Positions 53,245 through 61,467 of a DNA stretch of 64,000 nucleotides are shown piece by piece (position 1 is the first letter of the stretch; each line of letters opens with the position of its first letter). The stretch spans positions 372,001 through 436,000 of the forward strand of contig MKSR01000040.1 of the NCBI GenBank assembly GCA_001898145.1. Reading direction: 5' to 3'. This DNA comes from Dyadobacter sp. 50-39 (lineage in GTDB: Bacteria; Bacteroidota; Bacteroidia; Cytophagales; Spirosomataceae). Below the pieces are notes generated by a model. It was given only the letters and a program-made list of their open reading frames with translations. It was not told the DNA's origin and searched no databases. The position numbers and the translations under genes were made by a program.

Positions 53245-53300
53245 CCGGCCGCATCATCCGCCGCAATTCATTCGATTCATCAACCACTAAATCCGGGTAA
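53094..53300 (+). pseudogene. Remnant of a DoxX-like membrane protein gene
   Basis: A frame different from the HMA-like gene reads APRIAILIPGYPSIKEWAYA, then FYDLLGAFYSHIAFGGGPDMWAG and a stop at 53298-53300. KEWAYAG-F-x-DL-x-GA-x-x-SH is the typical third membrane segment of DoxX-like proteins. The N-terminal two helices are gone and no start codon exists; the frame opens right after a TGA at 53091. It lies 4 bp before the next DinB gene. Confidence 0.72.
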
Positions 53301-53304
53301 AACC

Positions 53305-53859
53305 ATGCTGACCGATCCATCATCCCCAGAAACCAAACCAACGCAAGCAGTGGAAAGAAAACAACTATTGCTGGAATTAGACCAGACCGAGCAGGACTTC
53401 TATGCAGCGCTGGCCTCTTTCGGCGCCGACCAGGTGAACATCGTTCCTTTTGAAGGGAGCTGGACCGCCGGTCAGGTAGCTGAGCACATTCTGCTAGCCG
53501 AGTCCGGCATTCCCGAAACGATACTTGGTTCTACACAGGAGACAGACCGGCCTGTTGCCCAATACGTACCAGTCATCGAATCTATTTTTCTGGATTTTAC
53601 AGCCAAGTACGATGCTCCCGAGTTTATTATCCCGTCGGCTGGCCCGCACGACCGGCAGCAGTTGCTCGACGCATTCAAGGCTGAACGCGCCGCAATTCAC
53701 GAGGTGGCTGCCCGTGAAGATCTCACGCTCACCTGCACCGATTTCGGGTTCCCCCAAATTGCCACGCTCACCCGCTGGGAATGGCTTCAATTTGTTTTGT
53801 GCCATTCGAAAAGGCATACACGGCAATTGCGAAATATTTTCGGGAAAGTTACGGGGTAA
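53305..53859 (+). CDS. DinB-family protein
   Basis: The 184-residue protein starts MLTDPSSPETKPTQAVERKQ and has the DinB_2 four-helix pattern: GSWTAGQVAEHILLAESGI with the first His, a middle region, and the C-terminal LQFVLCHSKRHTRQLRNIF with the H-x3-H pair. All three metal-ligand histidines are present. Function unknown; it is the best conserved of the three DinB proteins here. Confidence 0.86.
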   Translation: MLTDPSSPETKPTQAVERKQLLLELDQTEQDFYAALASFGADQVNIVPFEGSWTAGQVAEHILLAESGIPETILGSTQETDRPVAQYVPVIESIFLDFTAKYDAPEFIIPSAGPHDRQQLLDAFKAERAAIHEVAAREDLTLTCTDFGFPQIATLTRWEWLQFVLCHSKRHTRQLRNIFGKVTG

Positions 53860-53920
53860 TCCGGCGGCGAGTGGTTCAAAGATTTGATAACTTGCGGACT
53901 CATTTTACCTGGTATGCTTT

Positions 53921-54406
53921 ATGTTCCGTAAGTTATTCTTCTTCTTCTTTTTGCTGCTCACCGCATCAACCGCATTTGCCCAGACGGCCAGCAGCACAAA
54001 AAAAATAGCCCCGTTTCAGATCAGGCTGGTAAGCGGCCAGCAATACACCTCATCGCAGCTTGCGGCTGGCCCTGTGGTACTCATTTATTTTTCACCCGAC
54101 TGCGAACATTGCCAGGATTTCACGAAGGACCTGTTGAAAAATTCCAGCGTGGTCGCTAATAAACAAGTGGTGATGGTGACGTTCCAGGCGATGGAAATGC
54201 TGAAACCGTTCGTGAGCCAGTACAGCCTGGGCTCCTACCCGAATTTCAAAGTGGGTACTGAAGGCACTTCCTACCTGGTGCAGCGTTATTACCAGATCCG
54301 CTCGTTCCCTTACATTGCCATTTACGATAAAAAAGGCAACCTGGTAAGGACATTCGAAGGCGAGCAGCCCCACTCGGAAATTTTTAAGGCTTTGAAGCAG
54401 ATATAG
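53921..54406 (+). CDS. Exported thioredoxin-like protein
   Basis: The 161-residue protein has a signal peptide (about 1-21, ending TAFAQ) and a thioredoxin fold with the redox site VLIYFSPDCEHCQDFTKDLL (C-E-H-C). The cis-Pro lies in IRSFPYIAIYDKKG. It is probably periplasmic and reduces or forms disulfides. It stands alone, with a terminator directly downstream. Confidence 0.86.
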   Translation: MFRKLFFFFFLLLTASTAFAQTASSTKKIAPFQIRLVSGQQYTSSQLAAGPVVLIYFSPDCEHCQDFTKDLLKNSSVVANKQVVMVTFQAMEMLKPFVSQYSLGSYPNFKVGTEGTSYLVQRYYQIRSFPYIAIYDKKGNLVRTFEGEQPHSEIFKALKQI

Positions 54407-54439
54407 GGGAAAGATTTCCAACATTTTATTTAAGTTGTG

Positions 54440-54484
54440 AACCAATGCCGGCGTAGTTATCCGCAATCGGCATTGGTTTTTTAT
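54440..54484 (+). terminator. Rho-independent terminator
   Basis: AACCAATGCCG (54440-54450) pairs with CGGCATTGGTT (54468-54478) and six T residues follow. It terminates the thioredoxin-like gene ahead of the M48 gene. Confidence 0.85.
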
Positions 54485-54510
54485 TTACCCTTTCCTCTTC
54501 TCTTTCCCCA

Positions 54511-56571
54511 ATGCCGATTGATCAAATTAAAACCCCCGGGAATCTCCGTAAGTACACGATTCGCGCTGCCTTTGCGATTGTGCAATTTGTAATTATCTAT
54601 TTCTTATTGATTTGCGGCGCACTGATACTGACGGGATTATGCGCATTGGGAGGCTACTCGCTGATTTACATCAAATTTAATGGACTTACAATTGGATTGG
54701 CAATCGGATTGCTTTGTGTCGGCTTCTTTGTTTTATTCTTTTTGATCAAATTCATTTTCAGAAAAAACATTATCGACCGGTCGTCGCTAACCGAGATCAC
54801 CGAGCAGGATCAGCCTGAACTATTTGCGATGCTCCGGGAGATTGTCCAGGAAGCAGGAACAGATTTTCCAAAAAAAGTTTACCTGTCTCCGGAAGTAAAC
54901 GCAGCTGTTTTTTACGATTCCGGTTTTTGGAGCATGTTTCTTCCTATCCGAAAAAACCTGCAAATAGGAATGGGGTTGGTTAATTCTGTAACAATCAGCG
55001 AGTTTAAGGCGGTCATAGCCCATGAGTTCGGGCACTTTTCTCAGCGCAGCATGAAGGTCGGCAGCTACGTTTATAATGTTAATTATATTATATACAATAT
55101 GTTGTACGACAATGGGTCGTTTGACAACTTGCTTGAAAAATGGGGAAATTCAAATATCTACATCATGATTGCCTCATCTTTCGCCAAATGGGTCGTAAAA
55201 GGCATTCAATGGATTTTAAGAAAAGCATATAATATTATCAATCTCAATTACTTTGCCTTATCGCGAGAAATGGAATTCCATGCCGACGAAGTCGCGGCGC
55301 GCGTAGTAGGCTCGGCACCGCTTGCGAGCGCACTCAAACGTTTTGAGCTCGCGGATTACGCTTTCAACCTCGTTGCCGGCTGCTATCACAGTCAGGGCCC
55401 CGGGCCGGCTAATTTCTATGTCCAGCACGCCTTTGCGCTCAGGTTCCTGGCTAAAAAGGATAACATGGCCTTTCAAAACGGACTGCCACTGGTGGAATCG
55501 ACCGAAAACCGCTACAACAAATCCAAATTGGTGATCACGGATCAATGGGCTTCTCACCCAAGCGTAGAGGACCGTGTGGAAAGGCTCATCGCATTGAACC
55601 AAGCCACGCGTAACGAAGATTCCAGGCGTGCGCAGGAGTTGTTACGCAAAGTCGACGACATCCAACAAACATTTACCCGGGAAATGTTTTCCGGCGCCAC
55701 TCTTCCCGCGGATACCCAGTTACCAACTGACCAGGAATTTACAGAAAAGTTTGTAAAAACTTACGAAGAAGGCTCATTCAGCCATGTATTCAATGGCTAT
55801 TATGATGCCAAAAATCCAATATTTCCCGAAACGGAAATTGATGAAACTGAAGTTATCGATCCGGCCCACTTATTCAATGACGACGCGGTGGGCAAAGTTT
55901 ATCTCGAAATAGCTATTCAAACCGATATTCTTACCATCGAGGCCATTAATGAAGGGCGCTATAAGATTAAATCATTTGATTATGATGGCATCAAATATAC
56001 CGCAAATGAGGCCGCATTCCTGTTACCAAAACTTCGGAACGAGCTTGCAATCGTAAGCGAAGTTGTGGCCAGAAATGATGCAGCTATTGGTCAGTTTTTC
56101 TTCCAAGCCGCACGGCAACAACAAAAAGAAATCCGGCTTAAAACGCTATTAGAAAATATAAAGGAGGTTAGCCAAACTAATGAAAAACTGTACAGTATTC
56201 ACGAGGAAATAGCAGTCAGGGCTGATTTTTTCACTACTGTAACGCCGGTTGAAGAAATTAAGCGGAATCTTGCGAACCTGGCAGAAACTGAAATCAAGTT
56301 CAAAGAACAGGTCGCAGAATTGCAGACAAACCCGCTCTACATGGAAAACATAAACAGCGGTATGAGAGAGGATTTCGATAAATATTGCAGTAATACAACC
56401 GCATATTTCTTCAATGATTCCTATGACGAGGAAGCTATCCAGGCGATGTTCAATGTCGTGAACAATGTCAATTCCTTGGGTTTCCAAACCCAATTCATCC
56501 ATAAAAAGCACCTGCTCGATTTCCTTGCGGAACTGTACAAGGCACACTACCCGGCAAACATCGCCTCGTAA
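54511..56571 (+). CDS. Membrane M48-family metallopeptidase
   Basis: The 686-residue protein has two N-terminal membrane helices (about 20-85) and an M48 domain with the zinc motif VIAHEFGHFSQ (about 168-178) and the third ligand in SREMEFHADEVAA. A long C-terminal region (about 370-686) has coiled-coil character and no recognised domain. M48 enzymes such as HtpX degrade or cleave membrane proteins. The gene is visibly richer in A+T than its neighbours, so transfer or relaxed codon use is possible. Its 3' end overlaps the convergent enolase-superfamily gene by 25 bp. Confidence 0.9.
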   Translation: MPIDQIKTPGNLRKYTIRAAFAIVQFVIIYFLLICGALILTGLCALGGYSLIYIKFNGLTIGLAIGLLCVGFFVLFFLIKFIFRKNIIDRSSLTEITEQDQPELFAMLREIVQEAGTDFPKKVYLSPEVNAAVFYDSGFWSMFLPIRKNLQIGMGLVNSVTISEFKAVIAHEFGHFSQRSMKVGSYVYNVNYIIYNMLYDNGSFDNLLEKWGNSNIYIMIASSFAKWVVKGIQWILRKAYNIINLNYFALSREMEFHADEVAARVVGSAPLASALKRFELADYAFNLVAGCYHSQGPGPANFYVQHAFALRFLAKKDNMAFQNGLPLVESTENRYNKSKLVITDQWASHPSVEDRVERLIALNQATRNEDSRRAQELLRKVDDIQQTFTREMFSGATLPADTQLPTDQEFTEKFVKTYEEGSFSHVFNGYYDAKNPIFPETEIDETEVIDPAHLFNDDAVGKVYLEIAIQTDILTIEAINEGRYKIKSFDYDGIKYTANEAAFLLPKLRNELAIVSEVVARNDAAIGQFFFQAARQQQKEIRLKTLLENIKEVSQTNEKLYSIHEEIAVRADFFTTVTPVEEIKRNLANLAETEIKFKEQVAELQTNPLYMENINSGMREDFDKYCSNTTAYFFNDSYDEEAIQAMFNVVNNVNSLGFQTQFIHKKHLLDFLAELYKAHYPANIAS

Positions 56572-57953
56572 TGGGTCGAAGGAGCCAGGATACCGCCGCT
56601 GTTTGCATAAAATGTCTTATCGGTGAGGTAAACACCCTTTTGCGTCTTGGTCCAGCTTCCGTCCGCCATGGGATGGAAGGTGACCAGCTTATCCCAGTTT
56701 TTATAGTACTGATGGCCGTTCGTTTCCTGTAATCCGACGGACATCCCCGGGAAAGGCTGCAAACGGGCGGCCACATTTTTGTTCCAGTCAACCAGGATCG
56801 GGTTTACGGTAAGGTCCGCACAAAAGCAGGGCACCTTTTTTTCGTAGGCCAACTGGGTAATCTTCATGGTCATACTCAGCGTCTTGGCAATGGCCTTCAC
56901 CGCAATGGCCGAGTACCCCAGCTCCATTCGGTGCGCTGCGTCCTCGACGGTGTGCGCGCTTTCGTCCGCGGCCACACGCACGCCCAGGTCGCCTACAAAC
57001 GCCTCGTTACTTTCTTCAAAGGGTTCTTCTATGACCGCAATCTGATCGAACGCGCCGATCTTTTTGGCATGATCCAGGAAGCGGAGCAGCGTTTCTTTTT
57101 TTTCGTAGCGGCCATTGGCATCGAAGTAATACGGAATCTTTCCGTTTTGGGTGTAGGGCGTTTCGTAATGCCCGATCGCCTTGTGCACTGCCGTCAGAAA
57201 TGCGATGTCCTTCTCGATCATTTCCTGCTGAGTGCCGGCAGCACCGGTTTTGAGCTTTAAGATGAAATAACCCTCATCCGCCGCCTGCTTAATGCGTTCT
57301 GGCGAGGTACCCACGGCAAACGACGGAATACTGGCTACCTTCTCGTGCCTGTACGAGAGGCCCGGGCGGTATGCCGCAGGCACCATTTCGTCAAACTGCT
57401 TCATGCCATTTTCCTGCGCGTAGAGCAGCCACGCGGCATTGTCCACGCATACGAGTGCATTCAATGCAAATGTTTTCCTTAAATCCGGGTTCCCGGTGAT
57501 CTTCTTTCCGTAGGCGAGCACCTCCGGCAGCAGGTCGTCGAGCAGCTGCACCGGATCACTGAATGACGTTCCTTTGATCATTTGCAATGCGCGTTCGCTC
57601 ATGGCGTACATGAGTGCGTTACCGGCGCTTTCGGAGTGCGCGGCGAAGACTTTCGAATCCGACCACAAGACGCCTTGCGTGCCGAGGCCCACCTTTCTGA
57701 TACCTGATCCGGACTCCATCATCGCTACTGCCTGCCAGCTGTCGGTAATGGCACTTCCCTTAAAGCGGTACGGGTTGAGCGGCTCCCGCTCGAAGTTGGA
57801 GCTGACGTTCCGGATGGTGATCTTTTTCAAGGCTGGTTGCTCAAATGGTTTCAGGATGTGGTTTTCAGGTGTAAATACACCGGCTGCGGCCAGCATACCC
57901 GCGCGGCGGGCGAATTCACGGCGGGACAGATGTTCAGGTTTTCCGGAAATCAT
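56547..57953 (-). CDS. Enolase-superfamily enzyme (mandelate racemase/muconate type) with Tat signal
   Basis: The 468-residue protein starts MISGKPEHLSRREFARRAGM, a twin-arginine signal. The catalytic barrel shows the Lys pair in FILKLKTG, metal ligands in YYFDANGRYEK (Asp), AVIEEPFEE (Glu) and VAADESAHTVED (Asp/Glu), and a Lys in SAIAVKAIAKTLSM. The layout resembles dipeptide epimerases and related racemases. It is the last gene of the LacI-controlled operon. Substrate unknown. Confidence 0.86.
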   Translation of the reverse strand: MISGKPEHLSRREFARRAGMLAAAGVFTPENHILKPFEQPALKKITIRNVSSNFEREPLNPYRFKGSAITDSWQAVAMMESGSGIRKVGLGTQGVLWSDSKVFAAHSESAGNALMYAMSERALQMIKGTSFSDPVQLLDDLLPEVLAYGKKITGNPDLRKTFALNALVCVDNAAWLLYAQENGMKQFDEMVPAAYRPGLSYRHEKVASIPSFAVGTSPERIKQAADEGYFILKLKTGAAGTQQEMIEKDIAFLTAVHKAIGHYETPYTQNGKIPYYFDANGRYEKKETLLRFLDHAKKIGAFDQIAVIEEPFEESNEAFVGDLGVRVAADESAHTVEDAAHRMELGYSAIAVKAIAKTLSMTMKITQLAYEKKVPCFCADLTVNPILVDWNKNVAARLQPFPGMSVGLQETNGHQYYKNWDKLVTFHPMADGSWTKTQKGVYLTDKTFYANSGGILAPSTHYEAMFAG

Positions 57954-57997
57954 GGTTTAGGAATCTGGTTCAAATGGTCAGACTTCATAAGAAGCAG

Positions 57998-59062
57998 CTA
58001 CCCTGACCCGATATCTGAATTTTCCAGAAAACGTGCTACGAATGCGTCATCCACCAAATGCGGATAGGAGTCGATCACCCGGGTAATCTCTTCGTACTGG
58101 CCTGGCGACAATGTCTCCTGCGGGTTCAGCGTCCAGATTCCCTCCAGCAGTCCCTGGCGACGCAGCACTTCATGCACGCCCGTAATGCAGCCGTGAAATG
58201 CATGGGCAGGATCAAAAATCGCTGCATTCATATCGGTAACGGCGATATTTGTGCTCAGCATCGATGCGGCATCCGCGTAATCCGTAGCAAGGGTTTGCTT
58301 TACATTCGCCAGCAGTTCAACAGCCTTCTCCGTCCACACGGCCCAGTGCCCGAGCAAACCGCCCACAAAACGCTTCTCCACCGTGATCCCATCGACTTCG
58401 AAGCGGTAAGGCGTCAGCAAGTCCGCCACGATATTGTCGTCATTGCCCGTGTAAAGGGCTATCTCGTCGCGGCGCGGGGAATGTGCCACCGCCCGCACGA
58501 CGTCCAACGTCTGGTAGCGGTTAAATGCCGCTACTTTGATGGCATACACATGGGGGATTGCGGCAAACTGCTGCCAGAAATCGTAGCTGTACACACGGCC
58601 GCCAATGGCCGCCTGCAAGTAAAATCCGAACACCGGAATGACTTCCGCCACTTTCCTCACGTGCGCGATGATCTCCTGCTCCGACTGCGTTTTAAATGCA
58701 GCCATACTCACAAGCCCGAGGTCATAACCGTATTTCACGGCAATTTCAGCTTCCCGCAGAGCCTGGTCCGTAAGTCCGCAAATGCCTGCCACCTTGATAA
58801 ACGGCCGTTCCAGTGCCGCCCGACCGATTTCGTCGGCGGTGATCGCGAGTACGGTTTCGAACAGGTTAACCTCCGGGTCACGGATCTCGAACTGTGTTGT
58901 ATGCACCCCTATCGCCACTCCGCCTGCCCCGCTGGCCATATAATAGCGCGTCAGCCCGCGCTGTTTCTCTTCATCGAGCTGCAAGTCACGCGTCAGCGCC
59001 AGGGGATGCGCCGGTATCACCGTCCCGTCAAACAGCAGCTGTTTAATATTTTCTTTCAACAT
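57998..59062 (-). CDS. Dihydrodipicolinate synthase-family (aldolase) protein
   Basis: The 354-residue protein has a DHDPS-like barrel, with the candidate Schiff-base Lys in HVYAIKVAAFNRYQTLD (about position 165-170) and GFYLQAAIGGRVYSYDFW nearby. DHDPS-family aldolases condense or cleave pyruvate-containing acids. The GGLLGHWAVWTEKAVELL end is typical. It lies between the enolase-superfamily and epimerase genes, fitting catabolism of a sugar acid or related compound. Confidence 0.82.
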   Translation of the reverse strand: MLKENIKQLLFDGTVIPAHPLALTRDLQLDEEKQRGLTRYYMASGAGGVAIGVHTTQFEIRDPEVNLFETVLAITADEIGRAALERPFIKVAGICGLTDQALREAEIAVKYGYDLGLVSMAAFKTQSEQEIIAHVRKVAEVIPVFGFYLQAAIGGRVYSYDFWQQFAAIPHVYAIKVAAFNRYQTLDVVRAVAHSPRRDEIALYTGNDDNIVADLLTPYRFEVDGITVEKRFVGGLLGHWAVWTEKAVELLANVKQTLATDYADAASMLSTNIAVTDMNAAIFDPAHAFHGCITGVHEVLRRQGLLEGIWTLNPQETLSPGQYEEITRVIDSYPHLVDDAFVARFLENSDIGSG

Positions 59063-59114
59063 ACTTCAGATAACCACTTAATATCGAACCATGAACAAAT
59101 CTTCCTCCTTTCAA

Positions 59115-60131
59115 CTAAAACTGCCCTTTCCGCTCCTGAAAATGCGTGGGCTTGTTGATCGTTTTTCCGCCTTCGAGCAGCCATTGCGCCGTGATCCCGA
59201 TCATTTGTTTCAATGTCGTGCGCGGATAACCGAACAAGCGGAACGATTCTGCCGCATTGCTGAGCAGCGCGGTGGCCTGCTCTTCACCGGTAAACTGCGG
59301 TTCGATGTTAAATATACGTCCGAACTCATGGGCCAGCCAGCGTAGCGAAACGGTCTCCGGGCCGGTAATGTTGAGGATTTTGGAGGGCGATTCGCAATGC
59401 AGCAGCGACCGGATCGCCATTTCGTTGGCGTCGCCCTGCCAGATTACATTCACATGGCCCATCGTCACGTCCAGCGGCTTGCCGTTCAGCACCGACTTTG
59501 CCACTTCGAGCAGCACACCATATTTAAAGTCAATGGCGTAATTGAGCCGGTAAAGCAGGATCGGTGTCCCGTAAACCGACGAAAAGTACTGGAACATCCG
59601 CTCACGCCCGAGGCACGACTGCCCGTACTCTCCCACTGGGTCGGCGCGCATTTCTTCCGTAGCCCCGCCCGATCCCACCGGTGTAAAAGGATAGACATTA
59701 CCTGTAGAATACACCACAATGCGCGATTTGCGGAACTTCTCGGCCACGCGCCCGGGCAGATAGGTATTCATGGCCCAGGTGTACGGCTCATTATTGGATG
59801 TACCGAACTTCTGTCCGGCGAGGTATAGCACATTTTCAACCTCCGGCAGGTCCTGCAATTGCGTGTCGTCCAGAATGTTCGCCACGATCGTCTCGATCCC
59901 CTCTGCATTCAGTTCCGCTGCCAGGCCTTCTTCGCTGAAACGCGATACGGCAATCACACGCTTGTCGAGCCCGGCACGTTCAACGGCCTGCATGGTCAGC
60001 CTGGCAATGCTAGGACCGATTTTCCCTCCTGCTCCCAGGATCATAATGTCGCCGACAATGTGCCTGATGTCTTCGATCAGCGCATCGGACGGGCTAAGCC
60101 ATTGTTCTTCAAGAGATTTGAAACCGTTCAT
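59115..60131 (-). CDS. NAD(P)-dependent epimerase/dehydratase-family protein
   Basis: The 338-residue protein has the Rossmann motif MILGAGGKIGPSIARL (about 31-46) and the SDR-type middle YSTGNVYPFTPVGSGG. At the catalytic YxxxK position the sequence reads EYGQSCLGRERMF, with Cys instead of Lys, so activity may differ from typical epimerases. It lies 1 bp from the Nramp-like gene and 52 bp from the aldolase gene. Confidence 0.82.
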   Translation of the reverse strand: MNGFKSLEEQWLSPSDALIEDIRHIVGDIMILGAGGKIGPSIARLTMQAVERAGLDKRVIAVSRFSEEGLAAELNAEGIETIVANILDDTQLQDLPEVENVLYLAGQKFGTSNNEPYTWAMNTYLPGRVAEKFRKSRIVVYSTGNVYPFTPVGSGGATEEMRADPVGEYGQSCLGRERMFQYFSSVYGTPILLYRLNYAIDFKYGVLLEVAKSVLNGKPLDVTMGHVNVIWQGDANEMAIRSLLHCESPSKILNITGPETVSLRWLAHEFGRIFNIEPQFTGEEQATALLSNAAESFRLFGYPRTTLKQMIGITAQWLLEGGKTINKPTHFQERKGQF

Positions 60132-60132
60132 T

Positions 60133-61365
60133 TTATTTAAAAAGCGGATTGTTAAAAAATAATTCTTTCACATTGACCAGCGCAAGGGCGAAAACAACCA
60201 GTAGACCAAGTCCTGCAAAAACCTTTACAAAGGGCTTATTGACTTTGTCCCCCATAATTTTCTCATCATTACCTATCAGGTACATCACCGTTCCAATGAA
60301 AGGGACCACGAAAATGGTGACGCTCTGGGCGAAGACGATCAGTTCGAGAGGCAGTTTTCCAAAGCGGATCGCCACAGACGCGCCGATCACCATCACGAGC
60401 GCAACCAGGTACCGAACCTGTCTGGAAGAAAAATTACTTCCCACGCCCAGCGCATCGCCCAGCAATGTCCCTCCGACAGATGCATTCCCGATCACAGAAG
60501 AAAAAGCGGCCCCGAAAAGCCCGATCAGGAAGACTGCCGACGCATTGCTGCCGAACAGTGGTTCAAGTGCCTTAGCCATATCCGAGGCCGAATTGACGGC
60601 GATGCCCTTGGGCTTCAAGATCGCCGCGGCACATACGATCACAATCAGGCACATCACGCCCAACAGGATAATACCGGTATTGCTGTCGTTTCGACCGTGC
60701 CGAACGGCAGGGTTCATGCGGATCCGCTCCTGGATGAGATACGCCTGATACAGCGCGCCGACAATTGAAAAACAAGAAGCGGTGAATGCGATGATGAGGC
60801 CTAGCGAGCCCTCAGGCACGCTAGGTTTGGCCAGCCCGGTTAACATTTCACCACCGTCGGGGCTGGCCCAGAACAAAGTTGTAATGAATGAGAGCAGCAT
60901 CAGAACGATTAGAAATATCATCGTCTTTTCGAGTACCTGATAAAAGCTCCGGAAAAAAAGCAGGCAGACCGCCAGCGCATTGAAAAACAAGATCCACGGA
61001 ACCGGCGATGTATGGAAAAGCTCACCCGCCGCAATGCCGACGCCCACCGAGTTTCCCGCCTGAAACGAAGATGCCACCAGAAAAACCCCGATACCCATCG
61101 CCACCGCCGCTGCCCTACCCCATTTTTGCCGCACAGTCGACAGCAGCGACTGCTCCGTAGCTACGCCAATACGTGTGGCCATCCCTGTAAACAGCGCCAT
61201 GAAGAAAATCGCAACTGCCACCAGCCACAGTAACGAGTAGCCATAGATCGCGCCCATTTTAGAAGTAATCGTCATTTTGCTGGGCCCGAACACCAGCGCG
61301 GCGGTGATCATACCGGGCCCTAGCGACCGGAGCCATCTGAGAAATTTCTCTTTGAAGTTTTCCAA
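60133..61365 (-). CDS. Nramp-family transporter lacking the metal-binding motifs
   Basis: I take TTG 61365 as start (LENFKEKFLRWLRSLGPGMI, 410 residues) because the upstream GTG (61419) lies inside the operator palindrome. There are about 11 membrane helices with the Nramp layout. The TM1 metal motif DPGN is GPSK (about 27-30), and the TM6 MPH motif is replaced by a sequence around SIVGALYQ. Transition-metal transport is therefore doubtful. In this operon it may import the organic substrate that the neighbouring enzymes degrade (inference). Confidence 0.82.
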   Translation of the reverse strand: MENFKEKFLRWLRSLGPGMITAALVFGPSKMTITSKMGAIYGYSLLWLVAVAIFFMALFTGMATRIGVATEQSLLSTVRQKWGRAAAVAMGIGVFLVASSFQAGNSVGVGIAAGELFHTSPVPWILFFNALAVCLLFFRSFYQVLEKTMIFLIVLMLLSFITTLFWASPDGGEMLTGLAKPSVPEGSLGLIIAFTASCFSIVGALYQAYLIQERIRMNPAVRHGRNDSNTGIILLGVMCLIVIVCAAAILKPKGIAVNSASDMAKALEPLFGSNASAVFLIGLFGAAFSSVIGNASVGGTLLGDALGVGSNFSSRQVRYLVALVMVIGASVAIRFGKLPLELIVFAQSVTIFVVPFIGTVMYLIGNDEKIMGDKVNKPFVKVFAGLGLLVVFALALVNVKELFFNNPLFK

Positions 61366-61409
61366 GGTAAAAGGGTTTGGCTTAGAGTGAAATATGAATG
61401 ATTGATGGA

Positions 61410-61429
61410 TTACGGGCACGTGCCCGTAA
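61410..61429. promoter_or_regulatory. Palindromic operator of the LacI-family regulator
   Basis: A perfect 20-bp palindrome with half-site TTACGGGCAC, centred on a CpG step, lies 45 bp upstream of the chosen Nramp-like start and 38 bp after the LacI stop. Perfect palindromes with a central CG are the standard LacI-family operator. It would control the four-gene catabolic operon. Confidence 0.8.
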
Positions 61430-61467
61430 AGGTAGAAAAGAAATTGTAAATTCTAATTTCAAGCAAA

